A stretch of 64,000 nucleotides of DNA from Ignavibacteriales bacterium (GCA_020635275.1 JACKAA010000004.1:496001-560000); one strand, 5' to 3'. Numbered from the stretch's first letter, positions 8,293-17,529 are shown. Notes: generated from the letters alone by a model not told the origin. Translations and numbers: made by a program.

Positions 8293-9525
8293 TTATTTTA
8301 ATTTAATCCATGAGATTATTTCTTTTACAGAAGGTTTTTTCCCACTTCTCAATATTCCAATTCTAAAAAGTTTTGATGAAATAAAAATTATTATATACAA
8401 ACTGAAAAGAAGTACCAATATTATAGAAACAACTTCTAAAAGAGTTGGATCAGTTGAATTAAGTCTTAAAAGCATAACCGGTACTGAGGTTAATGGAAAA
8501 TATGATAAAAATAATGATAATATTGAATTTGGAGCTCTAATAATTTCAACCGCTAAAATAATTGGGAAAATTAAAAAAATGCTTATAAATCCGGTCAATT
8601 GCTGAGCTTCATGATCTGTGTTAACAATGGAACCTAATCCAATAAAAATTGATGAATAAAAAACATAACCAATAATAAAAAATAAAATTTGGTAGTGTAA
8701 ATTTTTAATTAGTTCAAAATCCAATGAGTTTGTTTTGTGTAAAACAATTCCAATTATCATCCAAATTATTAATTGAAAAAGTCCAAAAAAACTCAATCCT
8801 AAAACTTTGCCTAATAAAAGTTCTTTTGAAGTACAACTAGATAAAATCAATTCAATAATTCTATTTGATTTTTCTTGAACAAGACTTCTTACAAACATTC
8901 CGCCCGAAAATAGAATCATTGTTATTAGTAGAATTATGAACAGATATGAATTTATGAAAGATTTAATAATATCCGTTTCATCTTTTGCATCAATGTATGA
9001 TTTTTCAATTTTAGCAATTTTAGATTTAATTAACTGTATTTTGTCGGGAGAAATATTTCCCTCAATTCCATTAACAATTATGGAAGCTTTATTAAAGGAA
9101 TTTTCAATAATATTTAATTTATCGGGATTAAAAATTTCTTTTGTTCTAAATGATATTTTCAAATCCGGATTTTCTTCAATTATTACATAACCGACTATTC
9201 CATCAGATAAAACCTGCTTATCAGCAAATTTCATTAAAGCCGACTTTTCCATTGTTTTTGTAGCTAAATTAAAAGTAAAAAATGCCGGCTGACCATCAGG
9301 TAAATAATTTTGTACAACTTGATTTGAGAATTCTTTATGATACTTTTTTGTCAGGTCAATTATTCCAAGAGGAAGAGGAAAATCATTTCCTTTATTCAGC
9401 AAGAAAGTGGGAAGAAGAGAAAAACCAATTAACAGCAATGGCAATAAAATCATAGAAATGATAAATGATTTATTTTTAATCCTTTCTATAAATTCCCATC
9501 TTGCAATAATTAATGATTTCGACAT
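8293..9525 (-). CDS. ABC-2 type exporter permease
   Basis: Membrane subunit of an ABC exporter, 410 residues. The topology is typical of the NatB/YhaP group: one N-terminal helix (residues about 20-45), a long extracytoplasmic domain of roughly 150 residues, then a cluster of about six C-terminal helices starting at FIILLITMILFSGGMFVRS. The conserved QEKSNRIIELILSS segment follows the first helix of that cluster. It is 2 bases downstream of its ATPase partner. Substrate unknown; in relatives this pair exports Na+ or is proposed to act in stress responses. Confidence 0.86.
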   Translation of the reverse strand: MSKSLIIARWEFIERIKNKSFIISMILLPLLLIGFSLLPTFLLNKGNDFPLPLGIIDLTKKYHKEFSNQVVQNYLPDGQPAFFTFNLATKTMEKSALMKFADKQVLSDGIVGYVIIEENPDLKISFRTKEIFNPDKLNIIENSFNKASIIVNGIEGNISPDKIQLIKSKIAKIEKSYIDAKDETDIIKSFINSYLFIILLITMILFSGGMFVRSLVQEKSNRIIELILSSCTSKELLLGKVLGLSFFGLFQLIIWMIIGIVLHKTNSLDFELIKNLHYQILFFIIGYVFYSSIFIGLGSIVNTDHEAQQLTGFISIFLIFPIILAVEIIRAPNSILSLFLSYFPLTSVPVMLLRLNSTDPTLLEVVSIILVLLFSLYIIIFISSKLFRIGILRSGKKPSVKEIISWIKLK

Positions 9526-9527
9526 AA

Positions 9528-10421
9528 TTAATCCTTCTTTTCAACAAGTGAAATAAATAATTGATGAAGTGAAGGAGAAACTTTTTTAAACTCAGTAATT
9601 TTTAATTTCTCAGAATATTTATCTAAAAATCCTGAAATATTTATATCTGATATATCAATTTGTATTGAATTGCTGTTTTTCTCTAAAATATTACTTTGAT
9701 TTAGAACAGTCAAATCAATCTCATCAACATTTTTTTGGAAACTGATTTTATAAATATTTCTATTCTCAGCCTGCAAAATTGATTTTAGTTCGCCGGAAAT
9801 AATTTTTTTACCATTATTTATTAAAAATATATCATCACACAAACTTTCTGCTAAATCCATTAAATGTGTGGATAATATAATGTAACGGTCATTTTTCAAT
9901 TCTTCTATAATTTCTCTAAAAATTGATTGATTTACCGGATCAAAACCGGAAAAAGGTTCATCAAGTATTAAAATTTGAGGCTCATGTAAAATTGCCGAAA
10001 TAAATTGAACTTTTTGCTGATTGCCTTTAGAGAGTTCTTCAATGTTATATTTTGCGTATTCTTCTAAATTTAGTTTATTTAGCCAATATTTTGTTTTTTT
10101 TGATGCTTCGGAATATTTCATTCCTTTTAATTGGGCTAGATAAATTAAAATATTTGTAACAGAACTTTTAGGATAAAGACCTCTTTCTTCAGGCAAATAA
10201 CCGGTAATATTAAAAAATTGCTGATCAAGTGTTGAGTTATTAAAAAGAATTTCACCGCTGGATTGAGTTAGAATTTTTAATAGAATTCTTAAGGTAGTTG
10301 TTTTACCGGCTCCATTTGGACCAATTATGCCAAAAATTCTACCTTTGTTTATTGTAAAAGAAATATCATCTAAAACTAAATTTGCATTAAAATATTTTGA
10401 TATATTTCGGATTTCCAGCAT
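9528..10421 (-). CDS. ABC transporter ATP-binding protein
   Basis: ATPase subunit of the exporter with the adjacent ABC-2 permease. All motifs are visible in 297 residues: Walker A GPNGAGKTT, Q-loop region YLPEERGLYP, signature LSKGNQQKVQ, Walker B ILDEPFSGFDP and H-loop STHLMD. The glutamine-containing signature and the RGLYP stretch match the NatA/YhaQ branch. A C-terminal 80-residue extension follows the nucleotide-binding domain. It is the first gene of the minus-strand run that ends with pdaD, and it diverges from the fatty-acid operon across a 119-base gap. Confidence 0.9.
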   Translation of the reverse strand: MLEIRNISKYFNANLVLDDISFTINKGRIFGIIGPNGAGKTTTLRILLKILTQSSGEILFNNSTLDQQFFNITGYLPEERGLYPKSSVTNILIYLAQLKGMKYSEASKKTKYWLNKLNLEEYAKYNIEELSKGNQQKVQFISAILHEPQILILDEPFSGFDPVNQSIFREIIEELKNDRYIILSTHLMDLAESLCDDIFLINNGKKIISGELKSILQAENRNIYKISFQKNVDEIDLTVLNQSNILEKNSNSIQIDISDINISGFLDKYSEKLKITEFKKVSPSLHQLFISLVEKKD

Positions 10422-10485
10422 AAAAAATTGTATTTATTGAAGTATAATTTTAAATGTTACTTATAAATGATTCATTTCTATAATC

Positions 10486-10514
10486 TTGCTTCTCAAAAAT
10501 ACACTTTATATATT
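10486..10514 (+). promoter_or_regulatory. Putative housekeeping promoter for yceD-rpmF-plsX-fab operon
   Basis: TTGCTT and TATATT hexamers are separated by 17 bases, ending 26 bases before the yceD ATG. Position and spacing fit a sigma-70-like promoter. The AT-rich background makes chance matches common, and promoter consensus in this lineage may differ. Confidence 0.35.
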
Positions 10515-10540
10515 TTAAAACTATATTTTTTTGATTTAGC

Positions 10541-11041
10541 ATGATAATTAAAATCACAAATTTGCCAGTTGGAATTCATGCTATACAGTTTGAAAAATCT
10601 GTTGAAGAATTACAACTTGGTGAACCGTTCGTTGATAATTTGATTTTAGATTGTAAATTAGATAAATCAACACATCAAATTGTTGTTAATTGCAATTTAA
10701 CAATTTCTACAAAATTAAATTGCGATAGATGCAATATTGATTATGATAAGATTCTTAAATCTGATTTTACATTATTGTATTTATTTGATAAAAAAGAAGT
10801 TGATGAATCTGAAACTAATGTAAAATATTTATCACCGGCTGATGATAAAATAGATTTAACAGAAGATGTTATTGATTATTCTAAATTAGCAATACCAATG
10901 AAAAAACTTTGCAAGGATGATTGCAAAGGACTTTGTATAAAATGCGGTACAAATCTAAATCAAGAAAAATGTAGTTGTAATAACGAAGAAATGGATTCCG
11001 TTTGGGAACCATTGCTGAAATTGAAAGATAAATTAAATTAA
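10541..11041 (+). CDS. yceD: YceD/DUF177 family protein
   Basis: Small cytoplasmic protein (166 residues) of the DUF177 family, associated with 23S rRNA accumulation and almost always encoded just before rpmF. It has a family-typical Cys pair in KLNCDRCNIDY and a C-terminal cluster DDCKGLCIKCGTNLNQEKCSC resembling a zinc knuckle. The rpmF ATG lies 14 bases after its stop. Its place at the head of the rpmF-plsX-fab cluster is strong support for the call. Confidence 0.9.
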   Translation: MIIKITNLPVGIHAIQFEKSVEELQLGEPFVDNLILDCKLDKSTHQIVVNCNLTISTKLNCDRCNIDYDKILKSDFTLLYLFDKKEVDESETNVKYLSPADDKIDLTEDVIDYSKLAIPMKKLCKDDCKGLCIKCGTNLNQEKCSCNNEEMDSVWEPLLKLKDKLN

Positions 11042-11055
11042 GAGGTAAAGATAAA

Positions 11056-11235
11056 ATGGCTCATCCCAAAAGAAAAATTTCTAAGAGCAGAAGAGATAAG
11101 AGACGCACGCACTATAAAGCAACAGCACCTTCTCTAAGTAATTGTTCTAACTGTGGCGAAATTAAATTAAGTCACCGAGCATGCCCAAGTTGCGGTTATT
11201 ACTCAGGCCGCTCTCTCTTTGTTCCAGAATCATAA
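11056..11235 (+). CDS. rpmF: 50S ribosomal protein L32
   Basis: A 59-residue ribosomal protein, read directly from the bases. It starts MAHPKRKISKSRRDKRRTHY and ends in GYYSGRSLFVPES. A four-cysteine zinc ribbon is present (NCSNCGE and CPSCGYY), so this is the zinc-binding C+ form. The ATG at 11056 follows a GAGGT ribosome site at a good distance. It is flanked by yceD and plsX in the conserved order. Confidence 0.96.
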   Translation: MAHPKRKISKSRRDKRRTHYKATAPSLSNCSNCGEIKLSHRACPSCGYYSGRSLFVPES

Positions 11236-11241
11236 CCAATT

Positions 11242-12267
11242 ATGTCCTTGACTGATAGGAAATGTAAAATTATTGTTGATGCAATGGGGGGGGATTTTGT
11301 TCCCATAAATCCCACCCTGGGAGCAATTAATGCAGTAAAAGAAAATAATTCTATTGAAGTATTTTTAATTGGTGATTCTGAAAAAATCAATAATATTCTA
11401 GTTGAAAATAATCTTGAGTTTAATTCTTCTAATATTATAAGTGCAACAGAAGTTATCGATATGCATGATTCTCCGACTGATGCGTTAAAAAAGAAAAAAG
11501 ATTCATCAATTGTAAAAGGAGCTCAATTAGTTAAAGAATTAAAGGCAGATGCATTTGTTAGTGCTGGAAATACCGGAGCTATGATGGCAGCATCAACTTT
11601 ACTTATTGGTAGAATTCCCGGTTTTGGCAGACCAACAATTGGAGCTCAATTTCCTACAGAAACAAAAAAAGTATGTACAGTTTATGATGTTGGTGCAAGT
11701 GTTGATAGTAAACCAATCCATCTTTTAGAATACGCAATTATGGGAACAATTTATGCAAAAGTTATCGATGGGATTAAAAATCCAACTGTAGGTTTACTTA
11801 GTGTTGGTGAAGAAGAATCAAAAGGAAATAGTGTAACATTTGAAACTTTAGATTTATTAAAAAATAGTAAGTTGAATTTTGTTGGTAATGTTGAAGGAAG
11901 AGATATTCTTAAGGGCAATGTTGATATTATTGTCTGTGATGGTTTTACCGGAAATATTATTTTGAAATTTGGTGAAAGTTTTATCAATTTTTTAAAAACT
12001 AGAATTAGATCTTATGCTGATGAAGGAATTCTCAACAAAATTAAAGCATTGATTACAAAAAATGTCTTTAAAGATTCTTTAAAAGATATGGATTATCAGT
12101 CTCACGGTGGAGTTCCTCTTTTAGGTGTAAATGGAATAAGTATAATTGGCCATGGTTCAAGTTCACCACTTGCTATGAAAAACATGGTTTTAAAAGCAAA
12201 TGATATGTTTCAAAAAGATTTAATTAAAAAATTAAAGGAGGGTAGAGAATATTATGGCAACCTCTAA
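11242..12267 (+). CDS. plsX: Phosphate acyltransferase PlsX
   Basis: Makes acyl-phosphate from acyl-ACP, the entry to phospholipid synthesis by the PlsX/PlsY route. The 341-residue protein shows VDAMGGDFVP near the N-terminus, SAGNTGAMMA in the middle, and the C-terminal HGGVPLLGVNGISIIGHGSS typical of PlsX. The start is 6 bases after rpmF with only a weak ribosome site, consistent with coupling. The last 14 bases overlap fabH, whose strong GGAGG site lies inside plsX. Confidence 0.95.
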   Translation: MSLTDRKCKIIVDAMGGDFVPINPTLGAINAVKENNSIEVFLIGDSEKINNILVENNLEFNSSNIISATEVIDMHDSPTDALKKKKDSSIVKGAQLVKELKADAFVSAGNTGAMMAASTLLIGRIPGFGRPTIGAQFPTETKKVCTVYDVGASVDSKPIHLLEYAIMGTIYAKVIDGIKNPTVGLLSVGEEESKGNSVTFETLDLLKNSKLNFVGNVEGRDILKGNVDIIVCDGFTGNIILKFGESFINFLKTRIRSYADEGILNKIKALITKNVFKDSLKDMDYQSHGGVPLLGVNGISIIGHGSSSPLAMKNMVLKANDMFQKDLIKKLKEGREYYGNL

Positions 12268-13270
12268 AGATAAAATAAGAAATTATAACGCAAATATTAC
12301 TGCTGTTGGAATGTATTTGCCTGAAAAAGTTTTAGATAATCATTATTTTGAAAAAATAGTTGATACAAATGATGAATGGATAGTTTCTAGAACAGGAATT
12401 AGAGAACGCAGAAAAGAAGAAAATGGCGCAACAAGTGATATGGCGGCAAGAGCTGCTGATGATTTAATTAAAAATCATAATATTAATCCAGAAGAAATAG
12501 ATGTAATTATTGTTGCTACTGTAACTCCGGATATGTTTTTTCCAGCAACGGCCTGCTTGGTTCAAGAAAAAATCGGTGCTAAAAATGCATGGGGATTTGA
12601 TTTATCGGCAGCTTGTTCCGGATTTTTGTTTGCGTTAAAAACTGGTGCCGGATTAATTGAAGGGGGAACTTATAAAAAAGTTCTTGTTATTGGCGCAGAT
12701 AAAATGAGTACAATAATAAATTATAAAGATAGAAATACATGTTTATTATTTGGAGATGCTGCGTCCGCGGTTTTATTAGAACCCACTGAAGATCTAAATA
12801 TTGGAGTTAAAGATTCAATCCTTCACTGTGATGGCAGTGGCAAAGAATCACTTTATATGAAAGGCGGTGGAAGTTTAAATCCTCCGACTCATGAAACAGT
12901 TGACCAAGGTTTACATACTTTATATCAAGATGGAAAAACAGTTTTTAAAGAAGCCGTAAAAGGAATGGCTGATATATCAGTTGAAATTATGCAGAAAAAT
13001 AATTTATCCTCAGATGATGTAGCTTATTTGGTTCCGCATCAAGCAAATTTACGAATTATTGATGCTACTGCTAATAGAATGGGAATACCTAAAGAAAAAG
13101 CAATGGTAAATATTGATAAATATGGCAATACAACAGCTGCAACTATTCCACTTTGTTTAACAGAATATTACCGGGATGGAAAATTAAAAAAAGGTGATAA
13201 CTTAGTTTTAGCTGCTTTTGGAGCCGGATTTACTTGGGGCTCAATTTATTTGACTTGGGGTATTGATTAA
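12254..13270 (+). CDS. fabH: 3-oxoacyl-ACP synthase III
   Basis: Condenses an acyl-CoA starter with malonyl-ACP to begin fatty-acid synthesis. In 338 residues the thiolase-fold triad is visible: Cys121 in DLSAACSGF, His in VPHQANLRI and Asn in KYGNTTAATIP. The start is preceded by GGAGGGTAGAGAATATT, one of the best ribosome sites in the window. It overlaps plsX by 14 bases and fabD by one base (TAATG). Starter specificity (straight or branched) cannot be read from the sequence. Confidence 0.96.
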   Translation: MATSKDKIRNYNANITAVGMYLPEKVLDNHYFEKIVDTNDEWIVSRTGIRERRKEENGATSDMAARAADDLIKNHNINPEEIDVIIVATVTPDMFFPATACLVQEKIGAKNAWGFDLSAACSGFLFALKTGAGLIEGGTYKKVLVIGADKMSTIINYKDRNTCLLFGDAASAVLLEPTEDLNIGVKDSILHCDGSGKESLYMKGGGSLNPPTHETVDQGLHTLYQDGKTVFKEAVKGMADISVEIMQKNNLSSDDVAYLVPHQANLRIIDATANRMGIPKEKAMVNIDKYGNTTAATIPLCLTEYYRDGKLKKGDNLVLAAFGAGFTWGSIYLTWGID

Positions 13271-14184
13271 TGAGTAAACGTGCTTTGATATTTCCTGGTC
13301 AAGGTTCCCAGTATGTGGGGATGGCCAAAGATATTTATGATAGTTCACAACAAGCAAAAGAATTAGTTGAAAAAGCTGAAGAAAAAATAAATTTTAAAAT
13401 TTCAGAAGTTATGTTTAATGGACCCATTGAAGAACTTAAATTAACAAGTATTACTCAACCGGCGATTTTTCTTCATGGTGTTTTGTTGCTAAATGAAATT
13501 CAAAATATAAAATTTGATGCTGTTGCTGGTCACTCATTAGGTGAATATACAGCTCTCGTTGCAAATAAATGTCTTGCTCCACTTGATGCTTTTTCTCTTG
13601 TTAGAAAACGTGGTGAAGCTATGCTTTCAGCTGGAGAAAAATATCCTGGTACAATGGCAGCAATTATCGGTATGAAAGATACCGAGCTGATACAAATATG
13701 TGAGCAAGCTTCAAGTATTGGCATTGTTCAGTGTGCAAATTTTAACTCACCCGGACAAATTGTAATTTCCGGTTCACTTGATGGTGTTAAGAAAGCAATG
13801 GAATTAGCAAAAAATAATGGAGCAAAATTAGTTAAAGAATTGGTTGTAAGCGGAGCATTTCATTCGCCATTAATGAAACCTGCAATTGATGAATTAAAAG
13901 AAAGTCTGGATATAACAAATTTTAATGACTCAACAATTCCGGTTTATTCAAATGTAACGGCTGAGCCAACTAATAAAAGTGAACAGATTAAAAAATTATT
14001 AATTGAGCAATTGACTTCTCCGGTAAAATGGGAAGAAATAATAAATAATATGATAAGAGATGGAATAACTGAGTTCGTTGAAATTGGACCAGGAAACGTT
14101 CTGCAAGGATTAGCAAAAAGAATAAGTAAAGATATTACAGCTATTGGAATTGATAAATACTCTGATCTAGATAAATTATCATAA
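13270..14184 (+). CDS. fabD: Malonyl-CoA:ACP transacylase
   Basis: Transfers malonyl from CoA to ACP for chain elongation. The 304-residue protein starts with the family hallmark FPGQGSQYVGMAKD. It carries the nucleophile Ser89 in GHSLGEYTAL and the catalytic His in VSGAFHSPLM. Its ATG overlaps the fabH stop (TAATG). A 95-base gap with a short inverted repeat separates it from fabG, so the second half of the cluster may have its own control. Confidence 0.95.
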   Translation: MSKRALIFPGQGSQYVGMAKDIYDSSQQAKELVEKAEEKINFKISEVMFNGPIEELKLTSITQPAIFLHGVLLLNEIQNIKFDAVAGHSLGEYTALVANKCLAPLDAFSLVRKRGEAMLSAGEKYPGTMAAIIGMKDTELIQICEQASSIGIVQCANFNSPGQIVISGSLDGVKKAMELAKNNGAKLVKELVVSGAFHSPLMKPAIDELKESLDITNFNDSTIPVYSNVTAEPTNKSEQIKKLLIEQLTSPVKWEEIINNMIRDGITEFVEIGPGNVLQGLAKRISKDITAIGIDKYSDLDKLS

Positions 14185-14205
14185 AATATTCAAATATTAT
14201 GCAAG

Positions 14206-14237
14206 TGGAATAAAAACAAAATTAGTATTATATTCCA
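14206..14237. repeat. Inverted repeat between fabD and fabG
   Basis: TGGAATA (14206-14212) is mirrored by TATTCCA (14231-14237) with 18 bases between. It lies in the longest gap before fabG and could be an operator or a weak RNA stem. With a 7-base arm in AT-rich DNA, chance is possible. Confidence 0.25.
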
Positions 14238-14279
14238 AAAATAAATTTTATATTCATAACAAATTCGGTAAATTATTGA

Positions 14280-15041
14280 ATGGCTAATCATAATAAAAGA
14301 GCGATAGTAACAGGCGGAACGCGTGGTATAGGAAAAGCAATAGTAAAGGAACTTGCAGCAAAAAGCTGTTGTGGTGTTTTATTTTCTGATGTAGCCTTTA
14401 TCTATAATAGTTGTGATGCATGCGCAGCAGAAATTGAAGAGGAAATAGGATCTCTTGATACAAAAATTGTAGGTTTTAAGGCTGATGCCTCATCATTTGA
14501 AGATGCTCAGGCAACAATAAACGAAGCAATTGAAAAACTAGGCGGTGTTGATATTTTAATTAATAATGCCGGTATTACTAGAGATAATCTGCTTTTAAGA
14601 ATGGATGAAGCTGATTTTGACACTGTAATGAATGTTAATTTGAAGAGTGTTTTTAATTACACAAAGGCTGTTCTTAAACCAATGATTCAGCAAAAATATG
14701 GTCGTATAGTTAATATTGCTTCTGTTGTTGGATTAATTGGAAATGCAGGACAATCAAATTATGCTGCCTCAAAAGCCGGTATAATTGGATTTACAAAATC
14801 TATGGCAAAAGAATTAGCTTCAAGAAATATTACAGTTAACGCAGTTGCGCCTGGATTTATTGAAACAGAAATGACTGCAAAGTTAAATGAAGCTCAAAGA
14901 GAAGCATTACTTAGAAATGTTCCTATGGGTAGATTAGGGACACCAGAAGATATAGCAAAGGCAGTTGCATTTTTATGCGGTGATGATGCTGATTATATTA
15001 CAGGACAAGTAATTACCGTTGATGGCGGTATGGTGATGTAA
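14280..15041 (+). CDS. fabG: 3-oxoacyl-ACP reductase
   Basis: NADPH-dependent reductase of the SDR family, reducing 3-oxoacyl-ACP in each elongation cycle. It has 253 residues, with the cofactor-binding TGGTRGIGKA at 11-20, NNAG at 95-98, and the catalytic Ser148, Tyr161 and Lys165 (YAASK). The segment around residues 29-50 is Cys-rich (SCCG, CDAC), slightly unusual. The ATG has only a weak ribosome site. Context between fabD and acpP supports a biosynthetic FabG rather than another SDR. Confidence 0.95.
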   Translation: MANHNKRAIVTGGTRGIGKAIVKELAAKSCCGVLFSDVAFIYNSCDACAAEIEEEIGSLDTKIVGFKADASSFEDAQATINEAIEKLGGVDILINNAGITRDNLLLRMDEADFDTVMNVNLKSVFNYTKAVLKPMIQQKYGRIVNIASVVGLIGNAGQSNYAASKAGIIGFTKSMAKELASRNITVNAVAPGFIETEMTAKLNEAQREALLRNVPMGRLGTPEDIAKAVAFLCGDDADYITGQVITVDGGMVM

Positions 15042-15081
15042 ATAAAAATAATTTCAATTTCATAAAAAGAAGGAGTATAAT

Positions 15082-15318
15082 ATGGATGTTGAAGCAAAAG
15101 TAAAAGAAATTATCATTGATAAGTTGGGTGTAGAAGATTCACAAATTACACCGGAAGCATCTTTTACTAACGATTTAGGTGCAGATTCTTTGGACATAGT
15201 AGAATTAGTTATGGGATTTGAATCAGAATTTGATATATCAATACCTGATGAAGACGCTGAAAAGATTACTACAGTAGGTGACGCAACAAAATACCTAAAG
15301 GAAAAAATAGAAGGATAA
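15082..15318 (+). CDS. acpP: Acyl carrier protein
   Basis: Acidic 78-residue carrier that holds growing acyl chains on phosphopantetheine. The attachment site is Ser36 in LGADSLDIVELVM. An AAGGAG ribosome site sits 7 bases before the ATG, fitting high expression. It is followed by a stem-loop and then fabF. Confidence 0.97.
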   Translation: MDVEAKVKEIIIDKLGVEDSQITPEASFTNDLGADSLDIVELVMGFESEFDISIPDEDAEKITTVGDATKYLKEKIEG

Positions 15319-15340
15319 TTTTTTCTATACATTTCTTAAT

Positions 15341-15378
15341 ATTCCGCACCAGTTAGTATAACTGACTTGATGCGGAAT
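15341..15378 (+). terminator. Stem-loop between acpP and fabF (attenuator or RNA-stability element)
   Basis: ATTCCGCA (15341-15348) pairs with TGCGGAAT (15371-15378), and an inner AGTTA (15351-15355) pairs with TAACT (15359-15363). It is one of the most GC-containing structures in the intergenic DNA. No clean T-run follows, so it may be a partial terminator or 3'-end processing element that lets acpP mRNA exceed fabF. Confidence 0.5.
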
Positions 15379-15422
15379 TGAATTATTTTAAATACTATTT
15401 TATTTGAATTGTAGGGATCATA

Positions 15423-16667
15423 ATGAATAAAAGACGTGTTGTAATTACTGGTTTAGGGGCACTAACTCCAATTGGCAATAATGTAACCGAATTCTGGGAA
15501 GGATTAATTTCCGGTAAAAGTGGAGTTGGTTTAATAACAAAATTTGATACAACAGATTTTGCGACTAAATTTGCATGTGAAGTCAAAAATTTTAATCCTA
15601 CTGATTACATTGATGCAAAAGCACTTAAAAGAATGGATCCATTTACTCATTATGCATTAGCAACCGCTCAAATGGCAATTGAAGATTCTGAAATTAATTT
15701 GGATCAAGTTAATTTAGAAAGATTTGGAGTTATTTACGGCAGCGGAATTGGTGGAATGGATACTTGGGAAACACAACATGCTAATTATTTAAATGGCGGA
15801 CCAAGAAAGATTAGTCCGTTTTTTATCCCAATGATGATTTCTGACATTGCAGCCGGACATATTTCAATAAAATATGGTTTGAAAGGCCCAAATTATGCAA
15901 CAACTTCTGCGTGCGCAACATCATCACATGCTATAGCTGATGCTTTTATTTTGGTTCAGAGAGGTTCAGCAGATTTAATGGTTTCCGGTGGATCGGAAGC
16001 AGCAATTACGCCAATGTCAATCGGTGGATTTAATTCTGCAAGAGCAATCTCAACTTGGAATGATAAGTATGAAGTAGCATCAAGACCATTTGATAAAGAT
16101 AGAAATGGTTTTGTTATGGGAGAAGGCTCTGGAACCTTAGTGCTTGAAGAATATGAGCACGCAATTAACAGAGGTGCTAAAATTTACGGCGAAATTATAG
16201 GTGTAGGTTTAACTGGCGATGCATTCCATATAACTGCTCCGGCTGAAGAAGGAGAAGGTGCTTTTCGTTCTATGAGAGATGCAATTCGTGATGCTGAATT
16301 ACAAACAACCGATATTGATTATATTAATGCTCATGGAACATCTACAGAACTAAATGATAAAAATGAAACTTTGGCAATGAAAAATCTTTTTGGTGAACAT
16401 GCTTATAAGCTTTCAGTCAGTTCAACAAAATCTATGACAGGACATCTTTTAGGAGCTGCTGGTGCAATAGAAAGTATTGCAACTATTTTAGCATTAAAAA
16501 ATGGAAAAATTCCTCCTACAATTAATTTAGATGAACCTAGTCCAGAATGCGATTTGGATTATACACCAAAAGTTGCGAAAGATAGAGAAATAAAATATGC
16601 TATTAGCAACACATTTGGTTTTGGTGGACATAACGCTTCATTATTGTTTAAGAAATTTGAAGGTTAG
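15423..16667 (+). CDS. fabF: 3-oxoacyl-ACP synthase II
   Basis: Elongating condensing enzyme of fatty-acid synthesis. The 414-residue protein has nucleophile Cys164 in TTSACATSSHA and the two catalytic His segments NAHGTSTELND and SMTGHLLGAAG. The C-terminal SNTFGFGGHNASLLF is also diagnostic. It follows acpP by 104 bases containing the stem-loop, and is followed 3 bases later by rnc, as in many bacteria. Confidence 0.96.
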   Translation: MNKRRVVITGLGALTPIGNNVTEFWEGLISGKSGVGLITKFDTTDFATKFACEVKNFNPTDYIDAKALKRMDPFTHYALATAQMAIEDSEINLDQVNLERFGVIYGSGIGGMDTWETQHANYLNGGPRKISPFFIPMMISDIAAGHISIKYGLKGPNYATTSACATSSHAIADAFILVQRGSADLMVSGGSEAAITPMSIGGFNSARAISTWNDKYEVASRPFDKDRNGFVMGEGSGTLVLEEYEHAINRGAKIYGEIIGVGLTGDAFHITAPAEEGEGAFRSMRDAIRDAELQTTDIDYINAHGTSTELNDKNETLAMKNLFGEHAYKLSVSSTKSMTGHLLGAAGAIESIATILALKNGKIPPTINLDEPSPECDLDYTPKVAKDREIKYAISNTFGFGGHNASLLFKKFEG

Positions 16668-16670
16668 TTT

Positions 16671-17429
16671 TTGATCAAAAGAATTCTCTCTTTTTTTCAA
16701 AAGAAGGAAAAACTTATTTTAAATGAGTTTGACGATGGAAAAAAGGAAGAAATATTTAGGAAAATTAAAGATTTAACTGGATTACAGCCTCAAAACGAGC
16801 ATTATTTTCTTAAGGCATTTACACATCGCTCTTATCTGGAAAAATCCAAAGTTGAAATTAAATCGAATGAAAGATTAGAATTTCTTGGAGATTCAATTTT
16901 AGGCAAAGTTACTGCCGAATATCTGTTTATAAACTACCCAAATGAAGAAGAAGGATTTTTAACAAAAACCAGATCACAATTTGTTAATAAAAATTCTTTG
17001 GAAAAAATAGGATTCAATTTAAAACTGCACGAACTTATTTTTGTGTACGATAAATATTTATTGAATGACAAAAAAAAGCTGTCAAACATTGTAGCCGATT
17101 GCTTAGAAGCTTTGATTGCTGCAATATATTTGGAGTTTGGTGAAGAAATCACAAAAGATTTTATTATTGAATATATTGTAAATCCGCAAATTGAGAATGG
17201 TGAAATCCACAACGATAAAAATTATAAAGGTCAGTTATTAGAATTTGCACACGCTAATAAGTTTGAACAACCGATATATAAAATAATTAATGAAATTGGA
17301 CCACAGCATGATAAAATTTACACAGTTGAAGTTTATGTAAATAATCAGATTAAAGGAATTGGAAAAGGTTCAAACAAGAAAAATGCTGAGCAGAATGCCG
17401 CAAAAGATGCTCTTGAAAAATCAATTTAA
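16671..17429 (+). CDS. rnc: Ribonuclease III
   Basis: Double-strand-specific endoribonuclease for rRNA and mRNA processing. The 252-residue protein has the catalytic signature ERLEFLGDSILG near residue 64, the second acidic motif ADCLEALIAAIYLE near 143, and a C-terminal double-stranded-RNA-binding domain ending GKGSNKKNAEQNAAKDAL. The start codon is TTG: no in-frame ATG occurs before the catalytic domain and the N-terminus has family length. Linked to the fab cluster. Confidence 0.94.
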   Translation: MIKRILSFFQKKEKLILNEFDDGKKEEIFRKIKDLTGLQPQNEHYFLKAFTHRSYLEKSKVEIKSNERLEFLGDSILGKVTAEYLFINYPNEEEGFLTKTRSQFVNKNSLEKIGFNLKLHELIFVYDKYLLNDKKKLSNIVADCLEALIAAIYLEFGEEITKDFIIEYIVNPQIENGEIHNDKNYKGQLLEFAHANKFEQPIYKIINEIGPQHDKIYTVEVYVNNQIKGIGKGSNKKNAEQNAAKDALEKSI

Positions 17430-17529
17430 TTAATATTTTATTAATTATCATTACAATTTTATTCGATTTCACCTTCAAATTAATTAAATTTCTTATCTAA
17501 AAATTAATCAAAATTATTATTGAGTTTTT

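Noticed and set aside
17427..17447. Perfect all-AT palindrome overlapping the rnc stop codon (TAATTAATA/TATTAATTA)
   Set aside because: Only A-T pairs and no T-run follow; it is too weak to call a terminator.
17430..17529. Possible glycine riboswitch before gcvP
   Set aside because: Only 100 AT-rich bases with none of the conserved glycine-aptamer segments.
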